Of a stretch of 64,000 nt of DNA, positions 17,146 to 26,463 are shown one piece after another (position 1 is the first letter of the stretch; every line of letters starts with the position of its first letter). The notes under the pieces are model-generated. The model was given only the letters and a program-made list of their open reading frames with translations, did no database searches and was not told the DNA's origin. The position numbers and the translations under genes were made by a program. The stretch is from Eggerthellaceae bacterium (GTDB taxonomy: Bacteria > Actinomycetota > Coriobacteriia > Coriobacteriales > Eggerthellaceae), in contig JAAVZC010000008.1 in the NCBI GenBank assembly GCA_022791455.1, positions 208,901-272,900 on the forward strand. The letters are read 5' to 3'.

Positions 17146-17261
17146 CTTTTGCCGCAGCGGAGCAGCGAGGGGCGGTTGTGCTTTATAATACCGGCCGACA
17201 TATTCTTGCCCGGGCTCTGGGGGCCGCTTATGCCGCTTGCGTGAATCGGGCAAAATTTTTG

Positions 17262-17290
17262 TTGACGGCGGGTTTTCCCGCTGCTAGCAT
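17262..17290 (+). promoter_or_regulatory. Promoter of rplU-rpmA
   Basis: TTGACG (17262-17267), 17-nt spacer, TAGCAT (17285-17290), a near-consensus housekeeping promoter. It leaves a ~32-nt leader with AAGGAG ahead of the rplU ATG. A TATAAT-like TATAAT at 17184-17189 without a good -35 lies further upstream. Confidence 0.7.
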
Positions 17291-17329
17291 ATTCCCTTGC
17301 GTTTACTGACCTATAAGGAGATATATACC

Positions 17330-17650
17330 ATGTACGCAATCGTAAAGACGGGCGGAAAGCAGTACAAAGTTGCCCCGGGCGACAAGATCAACATCGAGAA
17401 ATTGGACGCTCAGCCGGGCGACAAGGTGGAGCTTCAGGCTATCTGCGTTGTGGACGGCGACAAGGTGGAGGCGGATCCTGCGAAGGCCGCCGGCACCAAG
17501 GTGACCGCCACGGTGCTTGAGCAGTTCCGCGGCAAGAAGCAGCTGGTGTTCAAGTTCAAGAAGCGCAAGAACTATAAGAAGATGCAGGGCCATCGTCAGA
17601 ACCTGACCCGCGTCCAGATCGATTCCGTTGGCGCTGCCACGGCTGAGTAG
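17330..17650 (+). CDS. rplU: 50S ribosomal protein L21
   Basis: 106 residues, normal for L21, which binds 23S rRNA together with L20. It starts YAIVKTGGKQYKVAPGD, the family signature, and ends with the conserved FKKRKNYKKMQGHRQ rRNA-binding segment (about 74-90). ATG 17330 is preceded by AAGGAG at 17315-17320. An in-frame upstream TTG exists but would add residues that L21 lacks. rpmA follows after 19 nt, the usual L21-L27-Obg order. Confidence 0.97.
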   Translation: MYAIVKTGGKQYKVAPGDKINIEKLDAQPGDKVELQAICVVDGDKVEADPAKAAGTKVTATVLEQFRGKKQLVFKFKKRKNYKKMQGHRQNLTRVQIDSVGAATAE

Positions 17651-17669
17651 ATAAGAAGGAGGCAATCTC

Positions 17670-17924
17670 ATGGCTCATAAGAAAGGTCTCGGCTCTACTC
17701 GTAACGGCCGCGATTCCCGCGCACAGCGCCTGGGCGTAAAGAAGTTCGCCGGCGAGAAGGTGAAGACTGGCATGGTTATCGTGCGCCAGCACGGCACCCA
17801 CTTCCATCCTGGTGAGAATGTGGGCCGCGGCGGGGACGACACCCTGTTCGCCCTGTGCGACGGCACGCTGGAGTTTACTCGCGGACAGAAGCGCCGCGTA
17901 CACGTTCGTCCTGCTGCCGAGTAA
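17670..17924 (+). CDS. rpmA: 50S ribosomal protein L27
   Basis: 84 residues beginning [16 protein letters not shown], with [13 protein letters not shown] and [23 protein letters not shown], all diagnostic. The N-terminus reaches toward the peptidyl-transferase centre. It begins directly with MAHKKG, without the N-terminal extension cleaved by Prp protease in Firmicutes. The ribosome site AAGGAGG precedes the ATG, and a strong terminator follows 35 nt after the stop. Confidence 0.97.
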   Translation: MAHKKGLGSTRNGRDSRAQRLGVKKFAGEKVKTGMVIVRQHGTHFHPGENVGRGGDDTLFALCDGTLEFTRGQKRRVHVRPAAE

Positions 17925-17953
17925 ACGCCCCAACACGACTGCGGTATATTTAG

Positions 17954-19422
<1,469 letters not shown>

Positions 19423-19423
<1 letters not shown>

Positions 19424-20562
19424 TGGACAAGACGGGCACTGCGGCGCGTCGGCGCCGCTTGGTGGTGAAGATTGGGTCTTCTACGCTGACCACTTCCGAA
19501 AGTTCGATCGACTACGGGTTTCTGGACGATTTGGCGGCCCAGTTGGCGGCGGTGCGCGACGCCGGCTGGGACGTGGTGGTGGTGACCTCGGCCGCCATTG
19601 CCTGCGGGTTGGAGGCCCTGGGCATCCCTAAGCGCCCGACCGACATGCCCAGCCTTCAGGCGGCGGCTTCGGTGGGGCAGAGCGCCCTCTCCACCGCCTA
19701 TTCCCAGGCCTTTGGTGCGCGGGACATGCTCACCTCGGTGGTGCTGCTCACCCGTCGCGACACCGCGGATCGCACCGCCTACCTGCACGCCCGCGACACT
19801 TTGAACCGCCTATTAGAGCTTTCGGTGGTGCCCGTCGTGAACGAGAACGACACCGTCTCGGTGGAGCAGATTCGCTTCGGCGACAACGACACGCTGGCGG
19901 CGCTCGTGGCCTGCTTGGTGGACGCCAACTTGGTGGTGATCCTCTCCGACATCGACGGCATGTACACCGCCAACCCGCAAAGTGACCCGTCTGCTGCGCT
20001 GATTCCCGAGATCGACCGCATTGGCCGCGAGGTGCTGGCGGCGGCAGGGGGCGCGGGCTCTACGGTGGGCAGCGGCGGCATGATCACCAAGATCAAGGCG
20101 GCCCGCGTGCTGATGGCGGCGGGCATTCCCATGGTCATCTGCCACGGGCGTCGGCCTAACTGCATTGTGGACGCCGCTGCGGGCCAGAGCGTGGGCACCC
20201 TGTTCGTGGCCCCGGAGCGCCCTCACGAGATAAGCGCCAAGAAGCTGTGGATTGCGCTGGGAGATTCAACGCGCGGCACCGTCACGGTCGACGGGGGAGC
20301 GCGCGACGCCCTGGTTCGCCACGGCAGCTCGCTTTTGGCGGTAGGCGTGCGCGGCGTGGAAGGCTCGTTCGAGTACGATGACATTGTGGACGTGGCCGAC
20401 GAGACGGGCCATGTGTTCGGCCGCGGCCGCGCGAGCGTGGGAAGCGACCTGCTGGAACTGGCCATCGGCCGCAGCCGCGAGGAGATGGAGGCCAATTCGC
20501 TTTTGGCGCTTCTGGCCGACCGACCGGTCATCCATCGCGACGAATTGGTGCTGTTCGAATAA
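19423..20562 (+). CDS. proB: Glutamate 5-kinase
   Basis: 379 residues; first step of proline synthesis, glutamate + ATP to glutamyl 5-phosphate. The amino-acid kinase domain (1-260) shows VVKIGSSTLT, VTSAAIACG, ENDTVS and GSGGMITKIKAARV. A C-terminal PUA domain (about 280-370) starts SAKKLWIALGDSTRGTVTVD. It begins inside the obg stop codon and is followed 39 nt later by proA, the next enzyme. Proline normally inhibits the enzyme through the kinase domain. Confidence 0.96.
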
Positions 20563-20601
20563 TATTTTCCGTTGAGAACAAACGGGAAAGAAGGGAGCCC
20601 C

Positions 20602-21894
20602 ATGACCCTGGAACAAGATGTGGTGCAGTTGGCCGAAGCCGCCAAGGCGGCCAGTGCGCGGCTGGCCCAGACTACCGAGGCCGAGCGCAACGGCGCGCTG
20701 TTGGCGATGGCCGCCGCGCTTCGCGCGAACGCGGGCGCCATTGTGGCCGCTAACGGCCAGGACATGGAAGCGGCCCGGGCTGCTGGCACCAAGGACTCGC
20801 TGCTGGACCGGCTGATGCTGGACGAGGGCCGCGTGGAATCTATGGCCGCCGCCCTGGAGGATTTGGCGGCGCTGCCGGACCCGCTCGGGCGCGTGCTGAA
20901 GCGGGACACGCTCTACAACGGAATCGAGCTTTCCCGGGTCACGGTACCTTTGGGCGTGGTGGCCGTGGTGTACGAGGCGCGACCGAACGTGACCGCCGAT
21001 GCCGCGGGCATCTGCCTGAAGTCCGGCAATGCGGCGCTCTTGCGCGGCGGCAGCCTGGCCGCCCGCAGCAACGAGGCCATCGCCGATGTGCTGGCGGCCG
21101 CCGCTGAAGGGGCCGGCATGCCCGTCGGTTGCATCCAGGCCATCACCACCACCGACCGTGCCGCCACCGACATCCTCATGAGCCTCCACGGCCTGGTGGA
21201 CGTGCTCATCCCGCGCGGAGGCGCCGGGCTCATCCGTCATTGCGTGGAGTGCGCGAAGGTGCCGGTAATCGAGACCGGCACGGGCAACTGCCACGTGTAC
21301 GTGCACGAAACCGCCGGCGGCTCAATGGCCGCTGATATTCTGGAGAACGCGAAGTGCCGCCGCTACGGCGTGTGCAATGCCGCGGAAACCCTGCTGGTGG
21401 ACGAAGGGTGCGCCGCGCGCGTGCTCCCCGAGGCCTTGCGCCGCATGGCCGCCCACGGCGTTACGGTGCACGCGGACGAAGCGGCCACGGCCATCGCCAC
21501 CAAGAGCGCCATCGAGGGGCTCTCGCTTCTGCCCGCCACGGAAGAGGATTGGGAAACCGAGTACTTGGCACCGGAGCTGGCGGTCAAGGTGGTGAGCGGC
21601 CCGGAAGAGGCCATTGCCCACATCAATCGCTTCGGCACCATGCACTCCGAGGCCATCGTGGCAGATGCGTCCACCGAAGCCGGCGCGCAGGCCATCGAGG
21701 ACTTCCTGAACCGGGTGGACGCCGCCGCGGTCTACGCCAACGCCTCGACCGCCTTCACCGACGGCGGTCAGTTCGGGTTGGGGGCCGAGATTGGCATCTC
21801 TACCCAGAAGACCCACGTTCGCGGCCCCTTCGCGCTGGAGGCGCTTACCTCCTACAAGTACCAACTGCGGGGAAACGGCCAGGTGAGAGCGTAG
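20602..21894 (+). CDS. proA: Gamma-glutamyl phosphate reductase
   Basis: 430 residues; NADPH-dependent reduction of glutamyl 5-phosphate to the semialdehyde. It is an aldehyde-dehydrogenase-fold protein with PLGVVAVVYEARPNVTADAA, KSGNAALLRGG, the catalytic-cysteine region NAKCRRYGVCNAAET and the end block FGLGAEIGISTQKTHVRGPF. The start is placed at ATG 20602 with AAGGGAG upstream; the frame extends ten codons further to a TTG without support. The nadD ATG follows directly at the stop. Confidence 0.96.
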   Translation: MTLEQDVVQLAEAAKAASARLAQTTEAERNGALLAMAAALRANAGAIVAANGQDMEAARAAGTKDSLLDRLMLDEGRVESMAAALEDLAALPDPLGRVLKRDTLYNGIELSRVTVPLGVVAVVYEARPNVTADAAGICLKSGNAALLRGGSLAARSNEAIADVLAAAAEGAGMPVGCIQAITTTDRAATDILMSLHGLVDVLIPRGGAGLIRHCVECAKVPVIETGTGNCHVYVHETAGGSMAADILENAKCRRYGVCNAAETLLVDEGCAARVLPEALRRMAAHGVTVHADEAATAIATKSAIEGLSLLPATEEDWETEYLAPELAVKVVSGPEEAIAHINRFGTMHSEAIVADASTEAGAQAIEDFLNRVDAAAVYANASTAFTDGGQFGLGAEIGISTQKTHVRGPFALEALTSYKYQLRGNGQVRA

Positions 21895-23262
21895 ATGACG
21901 GTCATTTCAAGCCGCTTCGACCACTTGGGCCAGGATGGCGCCGAGGTGCGCTTGGGCATCATGGGCGGCACCTTCGACCCCATCCACATTGGGCACTTGG
22001 CTTGCGCCGAGCAGGCGCGGGAACACTTCGGCCTGGACGCGGTCATCTTCATCCCCACCGGAAATCCCGCCCACAAGCAGGGCAAACCCGTCACGCCGGC
22101 GCTGCAGCGGCTGGACATGTGCCGCCTGGCCTGCCTACCCAATCCCCACTTCGACGTGAGCCCTATGGAAATCGAGCGCGGCGGCCTCACCTACGCCGTG
22201 GACACGGTGCGCGAGCTGCGGGAGCATTTCCCCGAAAACGTGCGCCTCGTCTACATAACCGGCGCCGACTCCATTCTCTCCATCGCACGATGGAAGGACA
22301 GCGGGTGCATTGCCCAGATGGTCGATTTCGTGGCCGCCACCCGTCCGGGCTACGAAGTGACGGAGTCGTTCAAGCAAGAAATTGCCGCCCTGGGCGATTT
22401 CCGCATCAGCTATTTCCAGGTGACGTCGCTCGCCATTTCCTCGAGCGAGCTGCGTCAGATGGTGGGGGAGGGCTATTCGCTGCGCTATCTCACCACCCTT
22501 TCGGTGTGCGAGTACATCTTCCGTCACCGCCTCTACCGGACGCCGGAAACCGTGCTGAAAACGGCATCGCCGCAGGTGGTGGATGACCCGCATGCATCAG
22601 CTGTGGCGCCGGGCACGGCCGAAAGCGACGGCCAGGGAGCGTTGTCGCAGGCCTTCTACGATGCCCGTCACGAAGACCTGAAGACCCGCGTCTCCGCGCG
22701 GCGGCTGGCCCACATCGAAGGCGTTGCGGAAACGGCCGCCCATCTGGCCACTGTCTACGGCGTCGATCGCGATAAGGCTCATCTGGCGGGCTTGCTGCAC
22801 GACTGGGACAAGGGCTACGGCGACGAAGAGATTCGCCAACGGGCGCTTGACCTGGGGTTGGAGGGAAAGATTCCCCCCGAGGTGATCTACGACATGCCGC
22901 AGGTTCTCCACGGCCACACCGCCGCTGCCGCCCTCGGGCGCGATTTCCCGCAGATTCCCGCCGACGTGCTGCAGGCCATCGACCGCCACACCACCGCCGC
23001 CGTGGACATGACGCCGCTGGACATGGTGGTCTACATTGCCGACGCGCTTGAGCCGGGTCGCCAGTTCGGCGACATCGACGAGTTGCGCGCCCTTATCGGC
23101 CACGTGAGCCTGGAAGAGCTGTTCCTCCGGGTTTACGAGTACTGGACGTTCCTGCTGCTGTCGCGCCAGCGTCCGCTGCATCCTGATACCATTAAAGTCT
23201 GGAACGCCTACGCCAAGCGCGTTCCGAAGCGAAAGGACAACGATCTTGGAAAACGAAACTGA
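21895..23262 (+). CDS. nadD: NadD-YqeK fusion: nicotinate-nucleotide adenylyltransferase plus HD-domain phosphohydrolase
   Basis: 455 residues, about twice the NadD length. Residues 20-225 are NadD: GGTFDPIHIGHL (24-35), PTGNPAHK, TGADSI and ISSSELRQ (adenylyl transfer to NaMN). After a ~40-residue Ala/Asp-rich linker, residues 265-435 are a YqeK-type HD domain: HIEGVAETAAHLA, LLHDWDKGYGDE, HGHTAAAALG, DRHTTAAVDMTPLDMVVYIAD. YqeK proteins hydrolyse Ap4A or related dinucleotides. The two genes are neighbours in many Gram-positive genomes; here they are one frame with no stop between. ATG 21895 abuts the proA stop and is probably coupled. Confidence 0.94.
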   Translation: MTVISSRFDHLGQDGAEVRLGIMGGTFDPIHIGHLACAEQAREHFGLDAVIFIPTGNPAHKQGKPVTPALQRLDMCRLACLPNPHFDVSPMEIERGGLTYAVDTVRELREHFPENVRLVYITGADSILSIARWKDSGCIAQMVDFVAATRPGYEVTESFKQEIAALGDFRISYFQVTSLAISSSELRQMVGEGYSLRYLTTLSVCEYIFRHRLYRTPETVLKTASPQVVDDPHASAVAPGTAESDGQGALSQAFYDARHEDLKTRVSARRLAHIEGVAETAAHLATVYGVDRDKAHLAGLLHDWDKGYGDEEIRQRALDLGLEGKIPPEVIYDMPQVLHGHTAAAALGRDFPQIPADVLQAIDRHTTAAVDMTPLDMVVYIADALEPGRQFGDIDELRALIGHVSLEELFLRVYEYWTFLLLSRQRPLHPDTIKVWNAYAKRVPKRKDNDLGKRN

Positions 23263-23695
23263 GCAGAAGGTGCCCGAAGGACAGGTCAGCTCCCGCACTG
23301 CCGCGCTGATTGCCGCCCGCGCCGCCGACGAGAAGAAGGCCACCGACATCATGGTGCAGGAGGTGAAGGAGCTCATCGGCGTCACCGACTACTTCGTCAT
23401 TGCCACCGCCTCCAACAATCGCCAGGTAGAGGCCATTATCGACGAGATTGAGGACAAGCTGCGCGAAGAGGCGCACCTGAAGCCGCTGCACCGCGAGAAC
23501 ACCAAGGACGGCTCGTGGGAGCTGCTTGATTACGGCCACGTGGTGGTGCACGTGTTCCAGCCGGAAACGCGCGAGCACTATCGCCTGGAGGATCTGTGGA
23601 ACGACGCGCCGGTGGTGGACTTGGAGTCCGAGGGCGGCATGACCGACCTCATCTACAGCGAGCGCATCGCCAAGCTCCTCGGCCGCAGCGAGTAG
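23246..23695 (+). CDS. rsfS: Ribosomal silencing factor RsfS
   Basis: 149 residues; binds L14 on the 50S subunit and blocks subunit joining in poor growth conditions. The family core is clear: KKATDIMVQEVKELIGVTDYFVIATASNNRQVEAI, KPLHRENTKDGSWELLDYGHVVVHVFQPETREHYRLEDLW (about 30-125). The start is TTG 23246 with AAAGGA 8 nt upstream, overlapping the end of nadD-yqeK by 17 nt. The nadD-yqeK-rsfS order is conserved widely in Gram-positive bacteria. Confidence 0.95.
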   Translation: MENETEQKVPEGQVSSRTAALIAARAADEKKATDIMVQEVKELIGVTDYFVIATASNNRQVEAIIDEIEDKLREEAHLKPLHRENTKDGSWELLDYGHVVVHVFQPETREHYRLEDLWNDAPVVDLESEGGMTDLIYSERIAKLLGRSE

Positions 23696-23769
23696 CCGCC
23701 TGTCCGCGCGAGGCCCTGGGGGCAGAGGGGCATCGGCCTTAGCCTCGCGCTTATCCCGCGTCGAACGCG

Positions 23770-23820
23770 ATGAAGGAAGGGACGCAAAGATTTGCTTCGC
23801 AAATCGGGTCCCTTCTTCAT
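23770..23820. repeat. 51-nt near-perfect stem-loop downstream of rsfS
   Basis: Outer arms AAGGAAGGGAC (23773-23783) and GTCCCTTCTT (23808-23817), inner arms GATTTGC (23789-23795) and GCAAATC (23799-23805) closed by a TTC loop. There is no T-run on either strand. It may be a processing or pause structure, or a mobile repeat. The 23696-24004 gap holds this, the next hairpin and no gene that I can see. Confidence 0.6.
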
Positions 23821-23946
23821 GTATCGCGTTCTTTGGCGGGGCGCTCAGAATCGGCCTCAACCCCTCCGACCCCAGGACCCCGCGCTACCGGGATGCTCTT
23901 CCGATGGGGAAATTCGCACGGTGCAACCCCAGATTTGATGATATAA

Positions 23947-23981
23947 AGACACGCGGTGCTCGAAGTGGGCGCCGCGTGTCT
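23947..23981 (+). promoter_or_regulatory. Hairpin in the hppA leader
   Basis: AGACACGCGG (23947-23956) / CCGCGTGTCT (23972-23981), a perfect 10-bp stem with a 15-nt loop, followed by TATACG. It ends about 10 nt before the ribosome site GGAAGGGAG of hppA. It could act as a weak terminator/attenuator or as an mRNA stabiliser. Confidence 0.5.
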
Positions 23982-24004
23982 TATACGTTTCGGAAGGGAG
24001 ATTC

Positions 24005-26134
24005 ATGGAAGCTTCTATTCCCTTGATCTTGGGCCTGCTGGCGGGCGTTATTGCCGCCGTGTATGCCGGCGCCTTGATCAAGCGCATCAACGGATTGCCC
24101 GCGGGCAACGAGAAGATGCAGAGCATCGCATCGGCGATTCAAGAGGGCGCTATGGCCTATCTTGCTCGCCAGTACAAGACGGTGGCCATTGCCGCTGTCA
24201 TCATCGCGGTGATCCTGCTCGTCCCCGGCTTCATGGGGGTTTCCGGCTTCGGCATTTGGACCGCGCTGGGCTTCCTGCTGGGTGGCGCCGCCTCTGCTGC
24301 TGCCGGCTATATCGGCATGCGCATTTCGGTTGCCGCCAACGTGCGCACCGCTGAGGCTGCCCGTACCGGCCTTGGTGCCGCTCTGCGCGTGGCGTTCCAG
24401 TCCGGCACCGTGACCGGCATGTTCGTCATCGGCCTGGGCATCCTGTCCGTCTCCCTGTTCTCCTTCCTGGTGTACTCCGGCGTGGCTTCTTGGAGCGCGC
24501 TGGTGGGCCTGGGCTTCGGCGGCTCGCTCATCTCGGTGTTCGCCCGTCTGGGCGGCGGCATCTTCACCAAGGCCGCCGACGTGGGCGCCGACCTCGTGGG
24601 CAAGGTTGAGGCCGGTATCCCCGAGGACGACCCCCGCAACCCTGCCGTTATCGCGGACAACGTGGGCGACAACGTGGGCGACTGCGCTGGCATGGCCGCC
24701 GACCTGTTCGAGACCTACGTGGTGACCACCGTGGCCGCCATGCTCATCGGCAACCTGGCCTTCGGCATGGAGTCCATCGCCATGTCGCTGGGCTTCCCGC
24801 TGGTCATTGGCGCCGCTTCCATCATCGCCTCCATCATCGGCACGGTGTTCGTGAAGATGAGCCCGGGCGGCACCATCATGGGCGCCCTGTACAAGGGCCT
24901 CTGGATTGCCGCCGGCATTGCTGTTGTGGCCTTCCTGCCCATCACCTTCTGGATGCTTGGCGACATCACCGTGGTGAACACCGCGCTGGCCCCTGCGGGC
25001 TTGAGCGCCATTTCCGTGTGGATCTGCGCTGTTATCGGCGTTGCCCTCACTGCCGCCATGGTCTACATCACCGACTACTACACCTCTTCCACTAAGAAGC
25101 CCGTCGACTCCATCGCCGAGGCTTCCGTTACCGGCCACGGCACCAACGTCATCCAGGGCCTGGCCGTGGGCATGGAGGCCACCGGCCTTCCCATCCTGGT
25201 CATCGTGGTGGCCACGCTTGCCAGCTTCTTCCTGGGCGGCATCTTCGGTATTGCCGTTGCGGCGCTTGCCATGCTCTCCATGGCCGGCATCGTGGTGGCC
25301 ATCGACTCCTTCGGTCCTGTGACCGACAACGCCGGCGGCATCGCTGAAATGAGCGGCCTGCCGGAAAGCGTGCGCGAGAACACCGACGCGCTGGACGCGG
25401 TGGGCAACACCACCAAGGCGGTCACCAAGGGCTATGCCATCGCCTCCGCCGCGCTGGCGGCCGTGGTGCTGTTCGCCGACTTCACCCACACGGTGACGGA
25501 GGAGACCGGTTTCGTGGTGGCCTTCGACCTGTCCGACCCGTTCGTGCTCATCGGCCTGTTCATCGGCGGTTTGCTGCCCTACCTGTTCGCCTCCCGCGCC
25601 ATGACCTCGGTTGGTCGCGCTGCCGGCGACGTGGTGAAGGAAGTGCGCCGCCAGTTCAAGGAAATCCCCGGCATCATGGAAGGCGAGGGCAAGCCGGACT
25701 ACGCCAAGTGCGTCGACCTGGTGACCCAGGCGGCCCTGCGCGAGATGGTGCTCCCCGCCTGCCTGCCCATCGGCACCCCTGTGGTGATTATCATCATCGG
25801 CTTCATCCTGAGCGCCGTGGGCTATCCGGATGCGTTCGCGTTCGCCACCCGCGTGCTGGGCGGCGCGCTTGTGGGCACCATCATCACCGGTCTGTTCGTG
25901 GCCATTTCCATGACCTCCGGCGGCGGTGCCTGGGACAACGCCAAGAAACTCATCGAAGAGGGCAAGTACGGCGGCAAGGGCTCCTTCGCCCATCAGGCGG
26001 CCGTTACCGGCGACACCGTGGGCGACCCCTACAAGGACACTGCCGGCCCCGCGCTGAACTCCATGATCAAGGTGTTCAACATCGTGGCCCTGCTGCTGGT
26101 GCCCCTGCTGGCCCTTCTGGCCCCCACGCTGTAA
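24005..26134 (+). CDS. hppA: Membrane-bound proton-translocating pyrophosphatase (K+-insensitive type)
   Basis: 709 residues with about 16 membrane helices. It couples pyrophosphate hydrolysis to cation pumping. Catalytic loops: [52 protein letters not shown] and [16 protein letters not shown]. The subtype segment reads [13 protein letters not shown]. The Lys in TTKA and the Thr before KG are, to my knowledge, the marks of K+-independent H+ pumps, against Ala/Gly in K+-dependent ones. The start is ATG after AAGGGAG. The gene has its own leader hairpin and a strong terminator, so it is monocistronic. It would conserve energy from biosynthetic pyrophosphate in an anaerobe. Confidence 0.95.
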   Translation: MEASIPLILGLLAGVIAAVYAGALIKRINGLPAGNEKMQSIASAIQEGAMAYLARQYKTVAIAAVIIAVILLVPGFMGVSGFGIWTALGFLLGGAASAAAGYIGMRISVAANVRTAEAARTGLGAALRVAFQSGTVTGMFVIGLGILSVSLFSFLVYSGVASWSALVGLGFGGSLISVFARLGGGIFTKAADVGADLVGKVEAGIPEDDPRNPAVIADNVGDNVGDCAGMAADLFETYVVTTVAAMLIGNLAFGMESIAMSLGFPLVIGAASIIASIIGTVFVKMSPGGTIMGALYKGLWIAAGIAVVAFLPITFWMLGDITVVNTALAPAGLSAISVWICAVIGVALTAAMVYITDYYTSSTKKPVDSIAEASVTGHGTNVIQGLAVGMEATGLPILVIVVATLASFFLGGIFGIAVAALAMLSMAGIVVAIDSFGPVTDNAGGIAEMSGLPESVRENTDALDAVGNTTKAVTKGYAIASAALAAVVLFADFTHTVTEETGFVVAFDLSDPFVLIGLFIGGLLPYLFASRAMTSVGRAAGDVVKEVRRQFKEIPGIMEGEGKPDYAKCVDLVTQAALREMVLPACLPIGTPVVIIIIGFILSAVGYPDAFAFATRVLGGALVGTIITGLFVAISMTSGGGAWDNAKKLIEEGKYGGKGSFAHQAAVTGDTVGDPYKDTAGPALNSMIKVFNIVALLLVPLLALLAPTL

Positions 26135-26171
26135 CTGCAGCGCCCCACCCGAACCTTTCGCGTTCAACCGA

Positions 26172-26202
26172 AGCGGTGCCCCTTGCCGGGCACCGCTTTT
26201 TT
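26172..26202 (+). terminator. Intrinsic terminator after hppA
   Basis: AGCGGTGCC (26172-26180) / GGCACCGCT (26189-26197) followed by a run of T's to 26202. Confidence 0.92.
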
Positions 26203-26211
26203 GTTGTGGCA

Positions 26212-26241
26212 CTTGCTGGAAAAATCGATTATTCCAGCAAG
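26212..26241. repeat. Perfect 10-bp inverted repeat between hppA and the SARP gene
   Basis: CTTGCTGGAA (26212-26221) / TTCCAGCAAG (26232-26241) with a 10-nt loop containing ATCGAT. It lies just after the hppA terminator and lacks a T-run. It could be a binding site or a second 3'-end structure. The rest of the 26135-26463 gap holds no gene that I can see. Confidence 0.55.
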
Positions 26242-26388
26242 GTGGACGATCGCGATGAGGTAGCAAGGGGCTTGGGCAGGCGAGATTTGCGGGAATGCTG
26301 GGCAGCCGAAGTGGTCGCGGATCGTGACGGTTTTCGCGGAAGGCGGAAGGAGGGCTGTCTTGGGGCGTGAAGGGTTTGCGGGGCGCGG

Positions 26389-26418
26389 TTGAGGGGGCGC
26401 GCGGAAAAAACCTACTAT
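26389..26418 (+). promoter_or_regulatory. Candidate promoter of the SARP-like regulator
   Basis: TTGAGG (26389-26394), 18-nt spacer, TACTAT (26413-26418), 46 nt before the ATG and its GAGGAGGGG ribosome site. A plausible but unproven match. Confidence 0.45.
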
Positions 26419-26463
26419 GGCCGTCCGTTCTTTCGGGACGAAACTGCGCTGTGAGGAGGGGTT

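Noticed and set aside
16246..17253. 335-codon minus-strand frame and several + frames in the repeat gap
   Set aside because: They translate the hairpin array and repeats; their amino-acid repetition follows the DNA palindromes, and none has a ribosome site plus recognisable domain.
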